From Ilyobacter polytropus DSM 2926 (GTDB taxonomy: Bacteria; Fusobacteriota; Fusobacteriia; Fusobacteriales; Fusobacteriaceae): a stretch of DNA of 64,000 bases. How positions within the stretch are numbered: position 1 is the stretch's first letter; each line of letters opens with the position of its first letter. Below are positions 7,944 through 16,736 of the stretch, piece after piece. Position numbers and translations under genes: made by a program. The notes beneath the pieces are model-generated. The model did no database searches, was not told the origin of the DNA, and saw only the letters and a program-made list of their open reading frames with translations. Where the stretch lies: NCBI RefSeq assembly GCF_000165505.1, contig NC_014633.1:682001-746000 (forward strand). The letters run 5' to 3'.

Positions 7944-8983
7944 TATTTTTCACCGCCTAATTTTTTGATAACTTTTACTATATCCAAATGAACAGGACAT
8001 TTGTCCACACATCTTCCGCAGCCTACACATGAATAGACTCCTTCATGATTTTTAGGATAATAGACAAGTTTATGCATAAACCTCTGTCTTACCCTCTGCA
8101 TCTGGCTTGTTCGCGGATTTCCATGAGCCATAAGTGTAAAATCAGAGGACATACACGAATCCCAGCAACGGAATCTTTCTCCGCTTTTCCCACCGTCATA
8201 GTCTTTTACATCATAACAATGACAGGTAGGACATACATAAGAACACGTTCCGCAGGCGAGACATCTTTCACTGAACTCGTTCCACATCTCTTCTTTATCA
8301 AATATTTCCTGCTGAGTTCCCTCTATTTTGGAAGGATCTATTTTTGAAAAAGGAAGTTCTTCCATCTTCTCTTTTATCTCATTTTGTATCTCTTTGAGTT
8401 TTTTCTCATTTTCTTCCCCGGCATCTTCCAAAAGATCCATAACACTAATAGTTAGAGCCTCTCCCTTTTCACTCTGAGACTTCCAAAGAAGTTCAGAACC
8501 AATATCCCACAGAGCTATGTCAGCATCTTTTGGAGCCGAATCAGGTTCTATCCCGAAAGACCCGCAAAAACAAGTTTCTTCAGGGTCATTACATCCCAAT
8601 GATATTATTGTTCCTTTGTCTCTGTGAGCCTTATAATAAGTGTCCACAGGCTCTCTCAAAAATATATTATCAAGAAGTTTAAAACTTGCTATGTCACAAG
8701 GTCTTGCTCCGAAGACTACATAATTGTCTCCCTGGGCGGCAACACTCTTAAGACTTAGTTTTTTACCCTCATTTTTAAATTTAAGGTAGGTTTCCGTTTG
8801 AGGAAAAACAATATTTTTAAGAGGCATATTGGTTCTCAATTTTTTCAGATTCACCTTTTCTCCATCTTCCCACATGGAAAAATTAAGTGTTTTATCTTTT
8901 TCAACAGGGAGAAACAGATCAAAATCACCACTGATTTTTTGCCACAACTGAGGCAATTTATCTTTTGATATTTTTTTCATCAT
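7943..8983 (-). CDS. flxB: 4Fe-4S dicluster electron-transfer protein, FlxB-like
   Basis: 346 residues. The C-terminal half carries two [4Fe-4S] motifs, C-L-A-C-G-T-C-S-Y-V-C-P and C-V-G-C-G-R-C-V-D-K-C-P. An internal C-N-D-P-E-E-T-C-F-C and C-H-C-Y/C-W-D-S-C add further cysteines. It resembles the hydrogenase/sulfur-reductase beta-type subunits found beside FAD/NAD subunits. It would carry electrons between FlxA and FlxC/FlxD. Its ATG overlaps the flxC stop by 4 bp (ATGA), and its stop overlaps the flxA start. Which of the two dicluster proteins corresponds to FlxB or FlxC in Desulfovibrio is assigned from order only. Confidence 0.75.
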   Translation of the reverse strand: MMKKISKDKLPQLWQKISGDFDLFLPVEKDKTLNFSMWEDGEKVNLKKLRTNMPLKNIVFPQTETYLKFKNEGKKLSLKSVAAQGDNYVVFGARPCDIASFKLLDNIFLREPVDTYYKAHRDKGTIISLGCNDPEETCFCGSFGIEPDSAPKDADIALWDIGSELLWKSQSEKGEALTISVMDLLEDAGEENEKKLKEIQNEIKEKMEELPFSKIDPSKIEGTQQEIFDKEEMWNEFSERCLACGTCSYVCPTCHCYDVKDYDGGKSGERFRCWDSCMSSDFTLMAHGNPRTSQMQRVRQRFMHKLVYYPKNHEGVYSCVGCGRCVDKCPVHLDIVKVIKKLGGEK

Positions 8984-9954
8984 TTCCCTCCTTTTTTAAA
9001 TGTGTCTCTATCATTAACCTCAAAGGTCACAAGAGGGGCTGCAGTCGTAGAATCCGATCCTGCATCAAATTCCCCATAATTCTCATTTATATCTTTTATT
9101 ATTTTACGATTAAGTTTGTCTAAAGGTATCCCCGACGGACATACTCTTGCACATTCGCCGCAATCCACACAACGTCCTGCCACATGGTAGGCTCTTATCA
9201 TATGGAAAAAGGCATCTTCACTCTCTACTCTTGCTTTCCCAGACAAATCTGCATCATTATTGTCAAATATACACTTTACACAGCTGCATGCAGGGCATAT
9301 ATCACGGCAAGCATTACATCTTATACATTTTTTAAACTGTTCTGCCCAAAAATCATAACGTTCATCGGGAGACATGGCTTCTATCTCTTCTACTCCCTTA
9401 AACCTGTCATCTATACTTACTTCTCTTGCTACTTTTTCTCCCATAAGTTCATCATAAACTACAGGATTAGGATAAAGACACAGTGCACATTTATCATACT
9501 CTACACTTTCGGCAGATATATTTTTATCGCCGTCCTTAGTCACTAGAGTAACTGTATCTCCGCAACGTGTAACTTTTTTTAAACCTTTATTCAATTCAAG
9601 ATCTTTTATTTTCTCAGGGTCTATCATTCCTTCACAAGGTATTCCGTAGAGCACCACTCGTTTTCTGTTTACCCTGTTGTCTTTTAACAATTGGTTAAAA
9701 GAAGTAGAGTCACATCCCTTTACAAAAATACCAACTTTATCATTTTTTTGAAGTTCCTTTATAAGATACTTGCTCAGATTATTTACACAGAAAGAATCCC
9801 ATACGATAGAATCTATATCCTCAACTTTAGCAATAAAGGCAGGGTGTGAGTCATACCACAAGTCTCCTTTTTTCCACGCCAGTACTTTATCTACTTCTTT
9901 ATTTTCAAGGGCACGTTTTGCAGTTTCCCTTATCTTTTCCCCTATCTTTCCCAT
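8980..9954 (-). CDS. flxC: 4Fe-4S dicluster electron-transfer protein, FlxC-like
   Basis: 324 residues. The N-terminal ~170 residues resemble the F420-hydrogenase beta-like cysteine-poor domain (V-K-G-C-D-S-T-S-F and Y-G-I-P-C-E-G-M). Then come two ferredoxin clusters, C-I-R-C-N-A-C-R-D-I-C-P and C-V-D-C-G-E-C-A-R-V-C-P. It probably bridges FlxB and FlxD/HdrA. Both ends overlap the neighbours (13 bp with flxD, 4 bp with flxB), so it belongs to a tightly coupled operon. The B/C assignment is positional. Confidence 0.75.
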   Translation of the reverse strand: MGKIGEKIRETAKRALENKEVDKVLAWKKGDLWYDSHPAFIAKVEDIDSIVWDSFCVNNLSKYLIKELQKNDKVGIFVKGCDSTSFNQLLKDNRVNRKRVVLYGIPCEGMIDPEKIKDLELNKGLKKVTRCGDTVTLVTKDGDKNISAESVEYDKCALCLYPNPVVYDELMGEKVAREVSIDDRFKGVEEIEAMSPDERYDFWAEQFKKCIRCNACRDICPACSCVKCIFDNNDADLSGKARVESEDAFFHMIRAYHVAGRCVDCGECARVCPSGIPLDKLNRKIIKDINENYGEFDAGSDSTTAAPLVTFEVNDRDTFKKGGK

Positions 9955-10373
9955 CTTGCATCCCTCAACTTTCTGTTTGGACCAAGTTTATGAACATTCT
10001 CTAAAACCTCATTCATAACACTTGCAAATTTATTTGCCTCTGCAGCAGATATCCAGTCAACCTTAAACCTTCCGTTTTCTATTCCCATATATTCCATAAG
10101 ATTGGTCACAAGGGAAAACCGTCTTCTGGTATAATAGTTCCCCGTAGAATAATGGCAGTCTCCAGGATGACACCCTGCGATAACTACCCCGTCTGCACCT
10201 CTTTGAAAGGCTCTTAATACAAAGTTGGCATTTACTCTGCATGAACATGGAACTCTTATTATTTTTACATTTGCAGGATAGTTCAGTCTGCTATTCCCAG
10301 CTAGATCAGCCCCTGCATAACTACACCAGTTGCAGCAAAAGGCAACTATCAAGGGTTTAAATTCTACTGACAT
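9942..10373 (-). CDS. flxD: MvhD/FlxD-type iron-sulfur adaptor
   Basis: 143 residues, the usual size of MvhD. It has five well-placed cysteines: C-C-N-W-C at about residues 13-17, V-P-C-S-C-R near residue 55, and G-C-H-P-G-D-C-H-Y, the pattern that binds a [2Fe-2S] cluster. In methanogens and Desulfovibrio this subunit links a hydrogenase or Flx module to HdrA. It overlaps hdrA by 10 bp upstream and flxC by 13 bp downstream, so stoichiometric translation is likely. No hydrogenase large subunit is encoded nearby; electrons presumably arrive from NADH through FlxA. Confidence 0.85.
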   Translation of the reverse strand: MSVEFKPLIVAFCCNWCSYAGADLAGNSRLNYPANVKIIRVPCSCRVNANFVLRAFQRGADGVVIAGCHPGDCHYSTGNYYTRRRFSLVTNLMEYMGIENGRFKVDWISAAEANKFASVMNEVLENVHKLGPNRKLRDARWER

Positions 10374-12349
10374 ATTGCATCTACCTCCGCTAAAATTTGT
10401 TTATTTGTAAATCCTTTAAGGTCAATAGCTCCAGGACGGCATGTAACCGTACATCCTCCGCATCCTTGACAGAGAGCTTCATTTACCTTTGCTACCACTT
10501 TTTTGGTTATTTTCCCATGATCATTTATCTCAATTTCTTCTGAAGATATTGCATCATATGGACACATTTTTGTACAAGCTAGACATCCGCTGCAGAGATC
10601 TTTATCCACTTTGGATACACACGGATTATTTACAAGTTTTGCCTTATTTAAGAGACCTATGGCTTTTGCTGCTGCGGCACTTGCCTGAGCCACCGTTTCC
10701 GGTATATCCTTTGGACCCTGACATGCTCCTGCCAAATATATCCCTGCTGAAGCAGTCTCTACCGGTTTCAGTTTTGCATGTGCTTCAGTAAAAAAGTTGT
10801 CTGAATCTGTACTTATATTTAATTTTCTTTTGAGATCCACTGCGTCATCTTTTGCCTTGGTCGCTGCAGCTAACACCACCATGTCAGCATCTATCACCAG
10901 GGTTTCTCCGCTCATGGTATCTACTCCGTGAACCATCAGCTTATCACCCTCAGGAAATACTTTTCCCACCATACCTTTGATGTAATTTACACCGTAATCT
11001 TCTACAGCTCTTCTGTAAAATTCATCAAAGTTTTTCCCCGGAGTACGTACATCTATATAAAATACATAGGCCTCTATATCCGGATATTTTTCCTTTATGA
11101 GCATTGCATGCTTAGCCGTGTACATACAGCATATTTTGGAACAATATGATTTTCCTCTCTCCGTCTTATCCCTTGATCCTACACACTGGACAAAGACCAT
11201 TTTTTTTGGCCTATTCCCGTCAGAAGGACGGACAAATTTACCGCTTGTCGGCCCTGCAGCATTTGTTATTCTCTCAAATTCTAAGGAAGTTACCACATCT
11301 GGATGGTCGCTGTACTGGTACTCTCCAAACTTATCAAGGTTTATAAGGTCATATCCAGTCGCAACTACTATCGCTCCATAATTCTCAGTTATTACCTCTT
11401 CTTTATCGTCAAATTTTATAGCTCCTGCTGAACACAGCTTTTCACAAAGTCCGCATTTACCTGTTTTAAGTTTTATACATTCTTTTTCATCTATCACAGG
11501 TACATTCGGTACTGCCTGGGCAAATGGAGTATATATTGCTCCTCTCTTTGAAAGCCCTTCTTCAAATTCATTCTTTGCTTTTTTAGACGGACATTTTTCT
11601 GTACAAACTCCGCATCCTGTGCATTTATCCATATCCACATAACGGGCTTTTTTCCTTATATCCACCTGGAAATTACCAACATATCCTTCCACATTTTTTA
11701 CCTCACTATATGTGTGAAGGGTTATATTAGGATGCTGGGCAGCATCCACCATTTTGGGGGTCAGTATACAGGCAGAACAATCTAGTGTAGGGAAAGTCTT
11801 GTCAATCTGAGCCATCTTTCCGCCGATACTAGGTGACTGTTCTAAAATGTCTACCTTGTATCCAGCCTCGGCTATGTCAAGGGCTGTTTGGATCCCGGCT
11901 ATTCCTCCACCTATAACAAGGGCTTTTTTCGTTACTCCTATCTCTCCAGGAACCAGTTCCTGATTCAGAGCCACTTTGGCCACTGCCGCTCTTGTGAGAG
12001 CTATAGCTTTTTCTGTTCCTGCAGCCTTGTCTTTATGAACCCAAGAACACTGCTCTCTTATGTTTGCTACTTCTATGAGATAAGGATTTATCCCTGCAGC
12101 TTTGGCAGCCTTACGAAAGGTAACCTCATGCATTCTAGGAGAACAAGATGATATCACCAATCTGTCTAGGTTATGCTCTTTCACAGCATCCTTTAACATA
12201 TTCTGCCCTATCTCAGAGCACATATATTGATAATTGCTGGAATAAACTACTCCCGGCATATTTTTTATCTCTTCAGATACCTTTTCTACATCTACGGTGG
12301 CAGCTATATTAGAACCGCACCAACACACAAAAACTCCAATTCTTTGCAA
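10364..12349 (-). CDS. hdrA: Heterodisulfide reductase subunit A (bifurcating flavoprotein)
   Basis: 661 residues, full length for HdrA. An N-terminal domain with C-W-C-G-S-N-I is followed by a FAD site G-G-G-I-A-G-I-Q and the HdrA-specific I-G-G-K-M-A-Q-I-D plus T-L-D-C-S-A-C. Ferredoxin clusters are C-T-G-C-G-V-C-T-E-K-C-P and C-G-L-C-E-K-L-C in the middle, and C-S-G-C-L-A-C-T-K-M-C-P and C-Q-G-C-G-G-C-T-V-T-C near the C-terminus. In studied systems the HdrA FAD splits an electron pair between a high- and a low-potential acceptor (ferredoxin). Its partners HdrB/C lie upstream and FlxD downstream. All cluster cysteines expected are present by eye. Confidence 0.92.
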   Translation of the reverse strand: MQRIGVFVCWCGSNIAATVDVEKVSEEIKNMPGVVYSSNYQYMCSEIGQNMLKDAVKEHNLDRLVISSCSPRMHEVTFRKAAKAAGINPYLIEVANIREQCSWVHKDKAAGTEKAIALTRAAVAKVALNQELVPGEIGVTKKALVIGGGIAGIQTALDIAEAGYKVDILEQSPSIGGKMAQIDKTFPTLDCSACILTPKMVDAAQHPNITLHTYSEVKNVEGYVGNFQVDIRKKARYVDMDKCTGCGVCTEKCPSKKAKNEFEEGLSKRGAIYTPFAQAVPNVPVIDEKECIKLKTGKCGLCEKLCSAGAIKFDDKEEVITENYGAIVVATGYDLINLDKFGEYQYSDHPDVVTSLEFERITNAAGPTSGKFVRPSDGNRPKKMVFVQCVGSRDKTERGKSYCSKICCMYTAKHAMLIKEKYPDIEAYVFYIDVRTPGKNFDEFYRRAVEDYGVNYIKGMVGKVFPEGDKLMVHGVDTMSGETLVIDADMVVLAAATKAKDDAVDLKRKLNISTDSDNFFTEAHAKLKPVETASAGIYLAGACQGPKDIPETVAQASAAAAKAIGLLNKAKLVNNPCVSKVDKDLCSGCLACTKMCPYDAISSEEIEINDHGKITKKVVAKVNEALCQGCGGCTVTCRPGAIDLKGFTNKQILAEVDAICQ

Positions 12350-12401
12350 TGCTATACCTCCTTACAAGATGACACCCCTATAAATATGGGGTTTTATGAA
12401 T

Positions 12402-12815
12402 CTATTTGTTATATTTACGGAATGCACTGACTACAGCCTGCTGAGGCATTTTTTTGTCTTCCATTAACTCAGATACAGTTTCAGGTTTCAGTCTGTCACT
12501 TCCTTTTTTTCTCACTATGAGAAGACGTGCAGCCTCTATTAGTCTTGCCAGGTCTACATTTCTAGGACAACGGGATGCACATGCAAAACATGAAGCACAG
12601 CTCCATATAGTCTTGCTTTCTATGACTTTTTTTACCTGTCCCAGCTGGAGATCTCTTATTATCTGATGAGGGAGGATATCCATTCCACCAGTTGCAGGAC
12701 AGCCTGCAGTACACTTACCACACTGCATACAGTCGTTTATCGTTTCACCGCTGATTTTTAAGATTTCAGATAGCTCTTTTTTATCATTATCAGGAACAAC
12801 TTTTGATCTTACCAC
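12402..12815 (-). CDS. hdrC: Heterodisulfide reductase subunit C
   Basis: 137 residues. Two [4Fe-4S] motifs, C-M-Q-C-G-K-C-T-A-G-C-P and C-A-S-C-F-A-C-A-S-R-C-P, are followed by a basic helical tail. HdrC relays electrons between HdrA and the catalytic HdrB. Its length is slightly short compared with some HdrC proteins (150-190), but both clusters are complete. It lies 26 bp after hdrB and 52 bp before hdrA, same strand, so it is the second gene of the operon. Confidence 0.9.
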   Translation of the reverse strand: MVRSKVVPDNDKKELSEILKISGETINDCMQCGKCTAGCPATGGMDILPHQIIRDLQLGQVKKVIESKTIWSCASCFACASRCPRNVDLARLIEAARLLIVRKKGSDRLKPETVSELMEDKKMPQQAVVSAFRKYNK

Positions 12816-12841
12816 TCTAATTCCTCCTATTTTGAATATTA

Positions 12842-13630
12842 TTACTTCACTCCCAGGGCCTCAGCTAAAAGTTCTGTGAAATAACTAACCCCTATATTTT
12901 TATTACCTGCTTCTCCACTTTCCTCTAAGTTGTACTTGCAGAGAGGACAGGCAGTTACAATCTCTTCCACCTTATTCATAGCCGCTGATTTCACTATATT
13001 TTCCGTCATCTCATCTGTCACAGCTTTATTATCAGTTATGAGGTAACCTCCGCAGCACTCTGTCCTATATGGATATTTTACAGGTTCAGCACCTAAGGCA
13101 GCTATGAAGTTTTCAATAATGACAGGATTTTCAGGATCATCAAAATTCATTTCTCTATTCGGTCTCAATAACAGACATCCATAATAAGCTCCTATTTTAC
13201 GACCTTTCAGAGGATTAGTAACTTTTTCAGCTAGTTTATCAAAACCTATATCGTCTCTGAGCATCTCTAGGAAGTGTATTACCTCTCCTTCACCGCTGTA
13301 GATTTTTTCAAGTTCTAAATAGTTGTTCACCTTTTCTCTGATTGCCGAGTCATTTTTCATATCATCGTTGACTCTCTTTATAACATGGTGGCATGCAGAA
13401 CATAGGGTCACCAATTTTTCTCCTTTGTCCCTTGCAGCTGCAAGGCTTCTCACCGAAGATAGTTTTGTAGCCACTTCATCTTTCCCCATTGGATATACAG
13501 CACCACAGCACTGCCAATCTTTCTGTTCCTCCATTATTACACCTAGTTCATTTGCAGAATCTAGAGCAAACTTTTCCAGTTCCTGTGCCTTAGTTTTCAA
13601 GGTACATCCAGGATAATAACTATACTTCAT
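12842..13630 (-). CDS. hdrB: Heterodisulfide reductase subunit B (CCG-domain protein)
   Basis: 262 residues, first gene of the operon. Two CCG cysteine repeats: Y-P-G-C-T ... W-Q-C-C-G ... C-S-A-C, and Y-Y-G-C-L ... T-E-C-C-G-G ... C-P-L-C. These bind the non-cubane [4Fe-4S] clusters that cleave heterodisulfides in methanogens. Fusobacteria lack CoM/CoB, so the natural substrate here is unknown. It may be a small thiol/disulfide protein, or HdrB may simply pass electrons on to FrdAB. The ATG at 13630 lies after a weak upstream purine tract; the next Met does not fit better. Confidence 0.9.
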   Translation of the reverse strand: MKYSYYPGCTLKTKAQELEKFALDSANELGVIMEEQKDWQCCGAVYPMGKDEVATKLSSVRSLAAARDKGEKLVTLCSACHHVIKRVNDDMKNDSAIREKVNNYLELEKIYSGEGEVIHFLEMLRDDIGFDKLAEKVTNPLKGRKIGAYYGCLLLRPNREMNFDDPENPVIIENFIAALGAEPVKYPYRTECCGGYLITDNKAVTDEMTENIVKSAAMNKVEEIVTACPLCKYNLEESGEAGNKNIGVSYFTELLAEALGVK

Positions 13631-13964
13631 CTATTCGATCTGAATTCATATTTTGATCCAGATCTTCACCTCCTCTCAAATTATAAATAATATTTTTAAT
13701 AACTTTGTTACTTTTTTAACAAATAAAATTATTTAAAACTTAAAATCAATATTAAGCTTTGACTTACTTCTTCTTTAAATTTACAGATAATATAATTTAC
13801 TATTGTAACGTTTAGAAGGATTTAAAAAATAATCAATACTTTTTGTTACAATCTACTACACGATTATATTTCATCTATAAAATAAATACAAGGCCATACT
13901 TAATAAGTTAATTAAATAAATCACTTTTTTTAATTAAATTAAGTAATTTAAAATTCCTTATTTC
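13631..13964. other. Intergenic region upstream of the hdr operon
   Basis: About 330 AT-rich bases that must contain the operon promoter. I see several A/T tracts and a GTTACAAT-like stretch near 13840-13855, but no convincing -35/-10 pair, operator or small gene. Confidence 0.4.
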
Positions 13965-14007
13965 ATTAAAAATCCCAGCCAAATTACTTTAGACTGGGAT
14001 TTTTAAT
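13965..14007 (-). terminator. Terminator after aspA
   Basis: A perfect 14-bp inverted repeat (ATTAAAAATCCCAG / CTGGGATTTTTAAT) with U-rich flanks on both strands. It terminates aspA on the minus strand and could also block read-through from the other side. Confidence 0.85.
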
Positions 14008-14053
14008 TTATCTTGATAATTGAAGAAAATTACTTTTTCAAAAAATTTGCCTT

Positions 14054-15469
14054 TTATCTAGGCAACAGTTCTTTTCCAGAGATTCCCGGATTGGTCATGT
14101 TAAAAGGGTTCAATATTACATCTATAGCTTCCTGGCTTATAAGACCTTTTCTCACGAGAAGTGTTGCCACAGGGATCCCTTTCTTTAGAGACTCTTTTGC
14201 TATATCCGAAGCATTTTTGTATCCAATATGCGGATTCAGTGCCGTAAGAATCCCAATACTGTCATCTACCATCTTCTTGCATCTTGCTTCATTTGCCGTT
14301 ATTCCCTCTATACAATTTTCAACCAGTGTATCCACTCCATTTTTCAAAATTTCGATGGACTGAAACAAATTAAAGAAAAGAACAGGTTCAAATACATTGA
14401 GTTCAAGCTGTCCAGCTTCTGCCGCCTTTGTTATAGTGAGATCATTTCCAAACACTTGAAAAGATACCTGATTCATTACTTCTAAAATTACAGGATTTAC
14501 TTTTCCAGGCATTATTGAAGATCCTGGCTGCATCTGGGGAAGGTTTATCTCATTAAAACCTGCAGTAGGTCCTGAAGCCATGAGTCTTAAATCATTTACC
14601 ATTTTAGAAAGATTCACTGCACATATTTTTAGTGCTGAGGACATCCAGACAAATACATCCAAATTTCTAGTTCCGTCTACAAGATCTTCTGACTGGATAA
14701 GCTCTATTCCGCTAACATCTGATAAAAATCTAACAACACTTTTAACATAGCTCACATCTGCATTCAGACCGGTACCTACCGCTGTAGCCCCCATATTCAC
14801 ATTTTGAAAATCTTCTAGAACTGATTTAATTCTGTTTATATCCCTTTTTATAGGTTGTGCATAAGCCCTAAACTCCTGACCTAATCTAATTGGTATAGCA
14901 TCTTGAAGATGGGTCCTTCCCATTTTTATAACCCCATCAAACTCTTTTGATTTTTCCATAAGAGCATCATATAGCTTTTCAAGGCTTACAAGCATCTTTC
15001 TACTCATTCTTAGAATTGTCAACTTTCCAGTTGTAGGTATTACATCATTAGTAGACTGGCAATAATTTACATGATCATTGGGGTGTACTAGATCATAGAC
15101 ACCCTTTTCTCCACCTAAAATCTCATTAGCCCTGTTTGCAATTACTTCATTCATGTTCATATTCATGCTGGTTCCGGCTCCGCCTTGTATAACATCAGTT
15201 ATAAACTGATCATGCATCTTCCCAGCAATGATTTCGTCTCCAGCCATTATTATTGCATCAGAAACTTTCTTTGAAATGACACCTGCTTCGCAATTGGCCA
15301 TTGCAGCAGCCTTCTTTACCATCGCCATGGAATTCATAAAAAGCGGAGAAACTTTGTAGCCAGTTATATGAAAATTATTTTTCCCTCTTAGAGTCTGCGC
15401 TCCATAATATGCCTCTGCCGGTACTTGAATTCCCCCAATTGAATCAAATTCAGTTCTAAACTTGCTCAT
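14054..15469 (-). CDS. aspA: Aspartate ammonia-lyase
   Basis: 471 residues. Converts L-aspartate to fumarate plus ammonia in the cytoplasm. The fumarase/aspartase signature G-S-S-I-M-P-G-K-V-N-P lies at about 317-327. The N-terminus shows D-S-I-G-G-I-Q-V-P-A-E-A-Y-Y-G-A-Q-T, more aspartase- than fumarase-like, and the C-terminus (L-N-P-H-I-G-Y) is also typical. The start at 15469 follows GGGGGGAT; an upstream in-frame Met at 15511 lacks a site. The gene lies directly upstream of the Hdr-Flx-Frd operon on the same strand, separated by a terminator, so it probably supplies fumarate as electron acceptor. Fumarase C is the alternative. Confidence 0.88.
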   Translation of the reverse strand: MSKFRTEFDSIGGIQVPAEAYYGAQTLRGKNNFHITGYKVSPLFMNSMAMVKKAAAMANCEAGVISKKVSDAIIMAGDEIIAGKMHDQFITDVIQGGAGTSMNMNMNEVIANRANEILGGEKGVYDLVHPNDHVNYCQSTNDVIPTTGKLTILRMSRKMLVSLEKLYDALMEKSKEFDGVIKMGRTHLQDAIPIRLGQEFRAYAQPIKRDINRIKSVLEDFQNVNMGATAVGTGLNADVSYVKSVVRFLSDVSGIELIQSEDLVDGTRNLDVFVWMSSALKICAVNLSKMVNDLRLMASGPTAGFNEINLPQMQPGSSIMPGKVNPVILEVMNQVSFQVFGNDLTITKAAEAGQLELNVFEPVLFFNLFQSIEILKNGVDTLVENCIEGITANEARCKKMVDDSIGILTALNPHIGYKNASDIAKESLKKGIPVATLLVRKGLISQEAIDVILNPFNMTNPGISGKELLPR

Positions 15470-15974
15470 TTTAATCCCCCCAAAAATTAAATTACGCTGA
15501 TCATAAAACAATAATTTACCACTATGCCCGTCTTTTAGATTGAATATATAATTTTAAAAATAATTAAAAACTTTTTGTAATATAACACTTTATTTACTTT
15601 TCTCTCTTTACAGGCCAATATTACCAGCTAAATTTTCCTAAGTCAACAGTTTTTGAATGTCTTTCCTTCAAAAACTTGTTTTATGATTTTTTTTCTTCAC
15701 AAACTTTTTATTTAAATTTCACTTTCATTTGATCTGTTTGTTGTTCTCTTAATAGTATTTTAATTTTTATATTCTAAATCTTGAGACAGAAAATTACAAT
15801 GTATGTCAGCCCTAGATTTATTGTGTTTCAGCACAAAGAAATAAAAATACATTTATCTATTCATAATATTACTATTTTTTTAATACAACTGTTTTTAATA
15901 ATTAGGCAAGAGATCCTTAATATATTGGTTTTATCCTAAAGGGTGGGTTATTTTTAAATAAATAAACTTCTGAT
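15470..15974. other. Intergenic region upstream of aspA
   Basis: About 500 bp, strongly AT-rich, separating the divergent aspA and the small CxxC gene. It should hold the aspA promoter. Apart from the palindrome at 15975-15988 I see no gene or clear site. Confidence 0.4.
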
Positions 15975-15988
15975 TGTGCTATAGCACA
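15975..15988. promoter_or_regulatory. 14-bp perfect palindrome upstream of CxxC microprotein gene
   Basis: TGTGCTATAGCACA, a perfect inverted repeat 91 bp before the ATG of the 31-residue CxxC protein. The identical 14 bases occur at 49230-49243 upstream of its paralogue. This looks like a dimeric regulator's operator (Crp/Fnr-like half-sites in size); the regulator is not known. Confidence 0.65.
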
Positions 15989-16078
15989 TTTTTTTTCAGG
16001 TTTACGCCTATTGTATTTAAACCAAAAAAAACTAAACTATCTCATATCAGACAAATTAAAAAATTAGGGGGCTTAAAA

Positions 16079-16174
16079 ATGTGTAAAAAATGTGAATCTA
16101 AAGGATTGGTAACAAAATGTTCTGCATGTATAGTTATGTTTAAAAAAATGGAAAAGTTAGTTAATTCAAATTAA
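16079..16174 (+). CDS. CxxC-CxxC microprotein (31 residues)
   Basis: The protein begins MCKKCESKGLVTKCSACIVM and ends in a short basic/hydrophobic tail. It has two C-x-x-C pairs at residues 2/5 and 14/17, a spacing suited to binding one zinc or iron ion or to thiol redox. The ATG at 16079 follows AGGGGG; a longer in-frame reading from 15974 would run through the palindrome and lacks a ribosome site. A paralogue of 52 residues at 48875-49033 shares the L-V-T-x-C-S-A-C-I-V-x-F-K-K-M core, which argues strongly that both are real. Function unknown; I do not recognise the family. Confidence 0.78.
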   Translation: MCKKCESKGLVTKCSACIVMFKKMEKLVNSN

Positions 16175-16643
16175 GAAATAATCTAATATTTTGTTTTAAA
16201 AATATTAGATCCAAACATAATTTTACTTATAAACACATCGATTCTAGCAACTTAGAATCTAAAGCACATTACGAGTAATTAGTTAATATAATACATAGTG
16301 CACAGACAAGTCTTAGAAGGTCTATACTCCAACAAATAATAAAATTAATAAAGATTCAAAATATATCAGGTGAAACCTCATCCTAGTTTATGCATCAATC
16401 ATACTTTCAATTATTATTTTTTTGATTTAAAAAACCTTGTAAAAATAAGCGATCTACAATTTTTTTATCTTCAAAATTCATAATAAATTTTATAAATTTA
16501 ATTGTTTTATAGATTAAATTGCTTTTGATAATCTTTTGAGGTAAATAAATTATATAGTTATATTTTTTAGTAGGATTTTTTGTGTAACTTAATTGTTATA
16601 AGCTTCTTAAAAAAATTTAAAATATTAACTTCGGGAGGTAAAC
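16175..16643. other. Intergenic region, no gene seen
   Basis: About 470 AT-rich bases between the microprotein gene and the methyltransferase gene. A short hairpin (GATTCT...AGAATC near 16239-16259) is present; nothing else is recognisable. Confidence 0.4.
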
Positions 16644-16710
16644 GTGGTAACTCTTTTTACAGAAAATGATAAAGTCAAGATAAAAAACGATATTGAAAAC
16701 AAGTACCAAA

Positions 16711-16714
16711 AGGT
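16711..16714 (+). repeat. Target-site duplication of the IS (left copy)
   Basis: AGGT at 16711-16714 is repeated at 17991-17994 immediately outside the right end, the direct repeat expected from IS3-family insertion. Confidence 0.75.
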
Positions 16715-16736
16715 TGGTCTTCTGTCAATATAGTAG

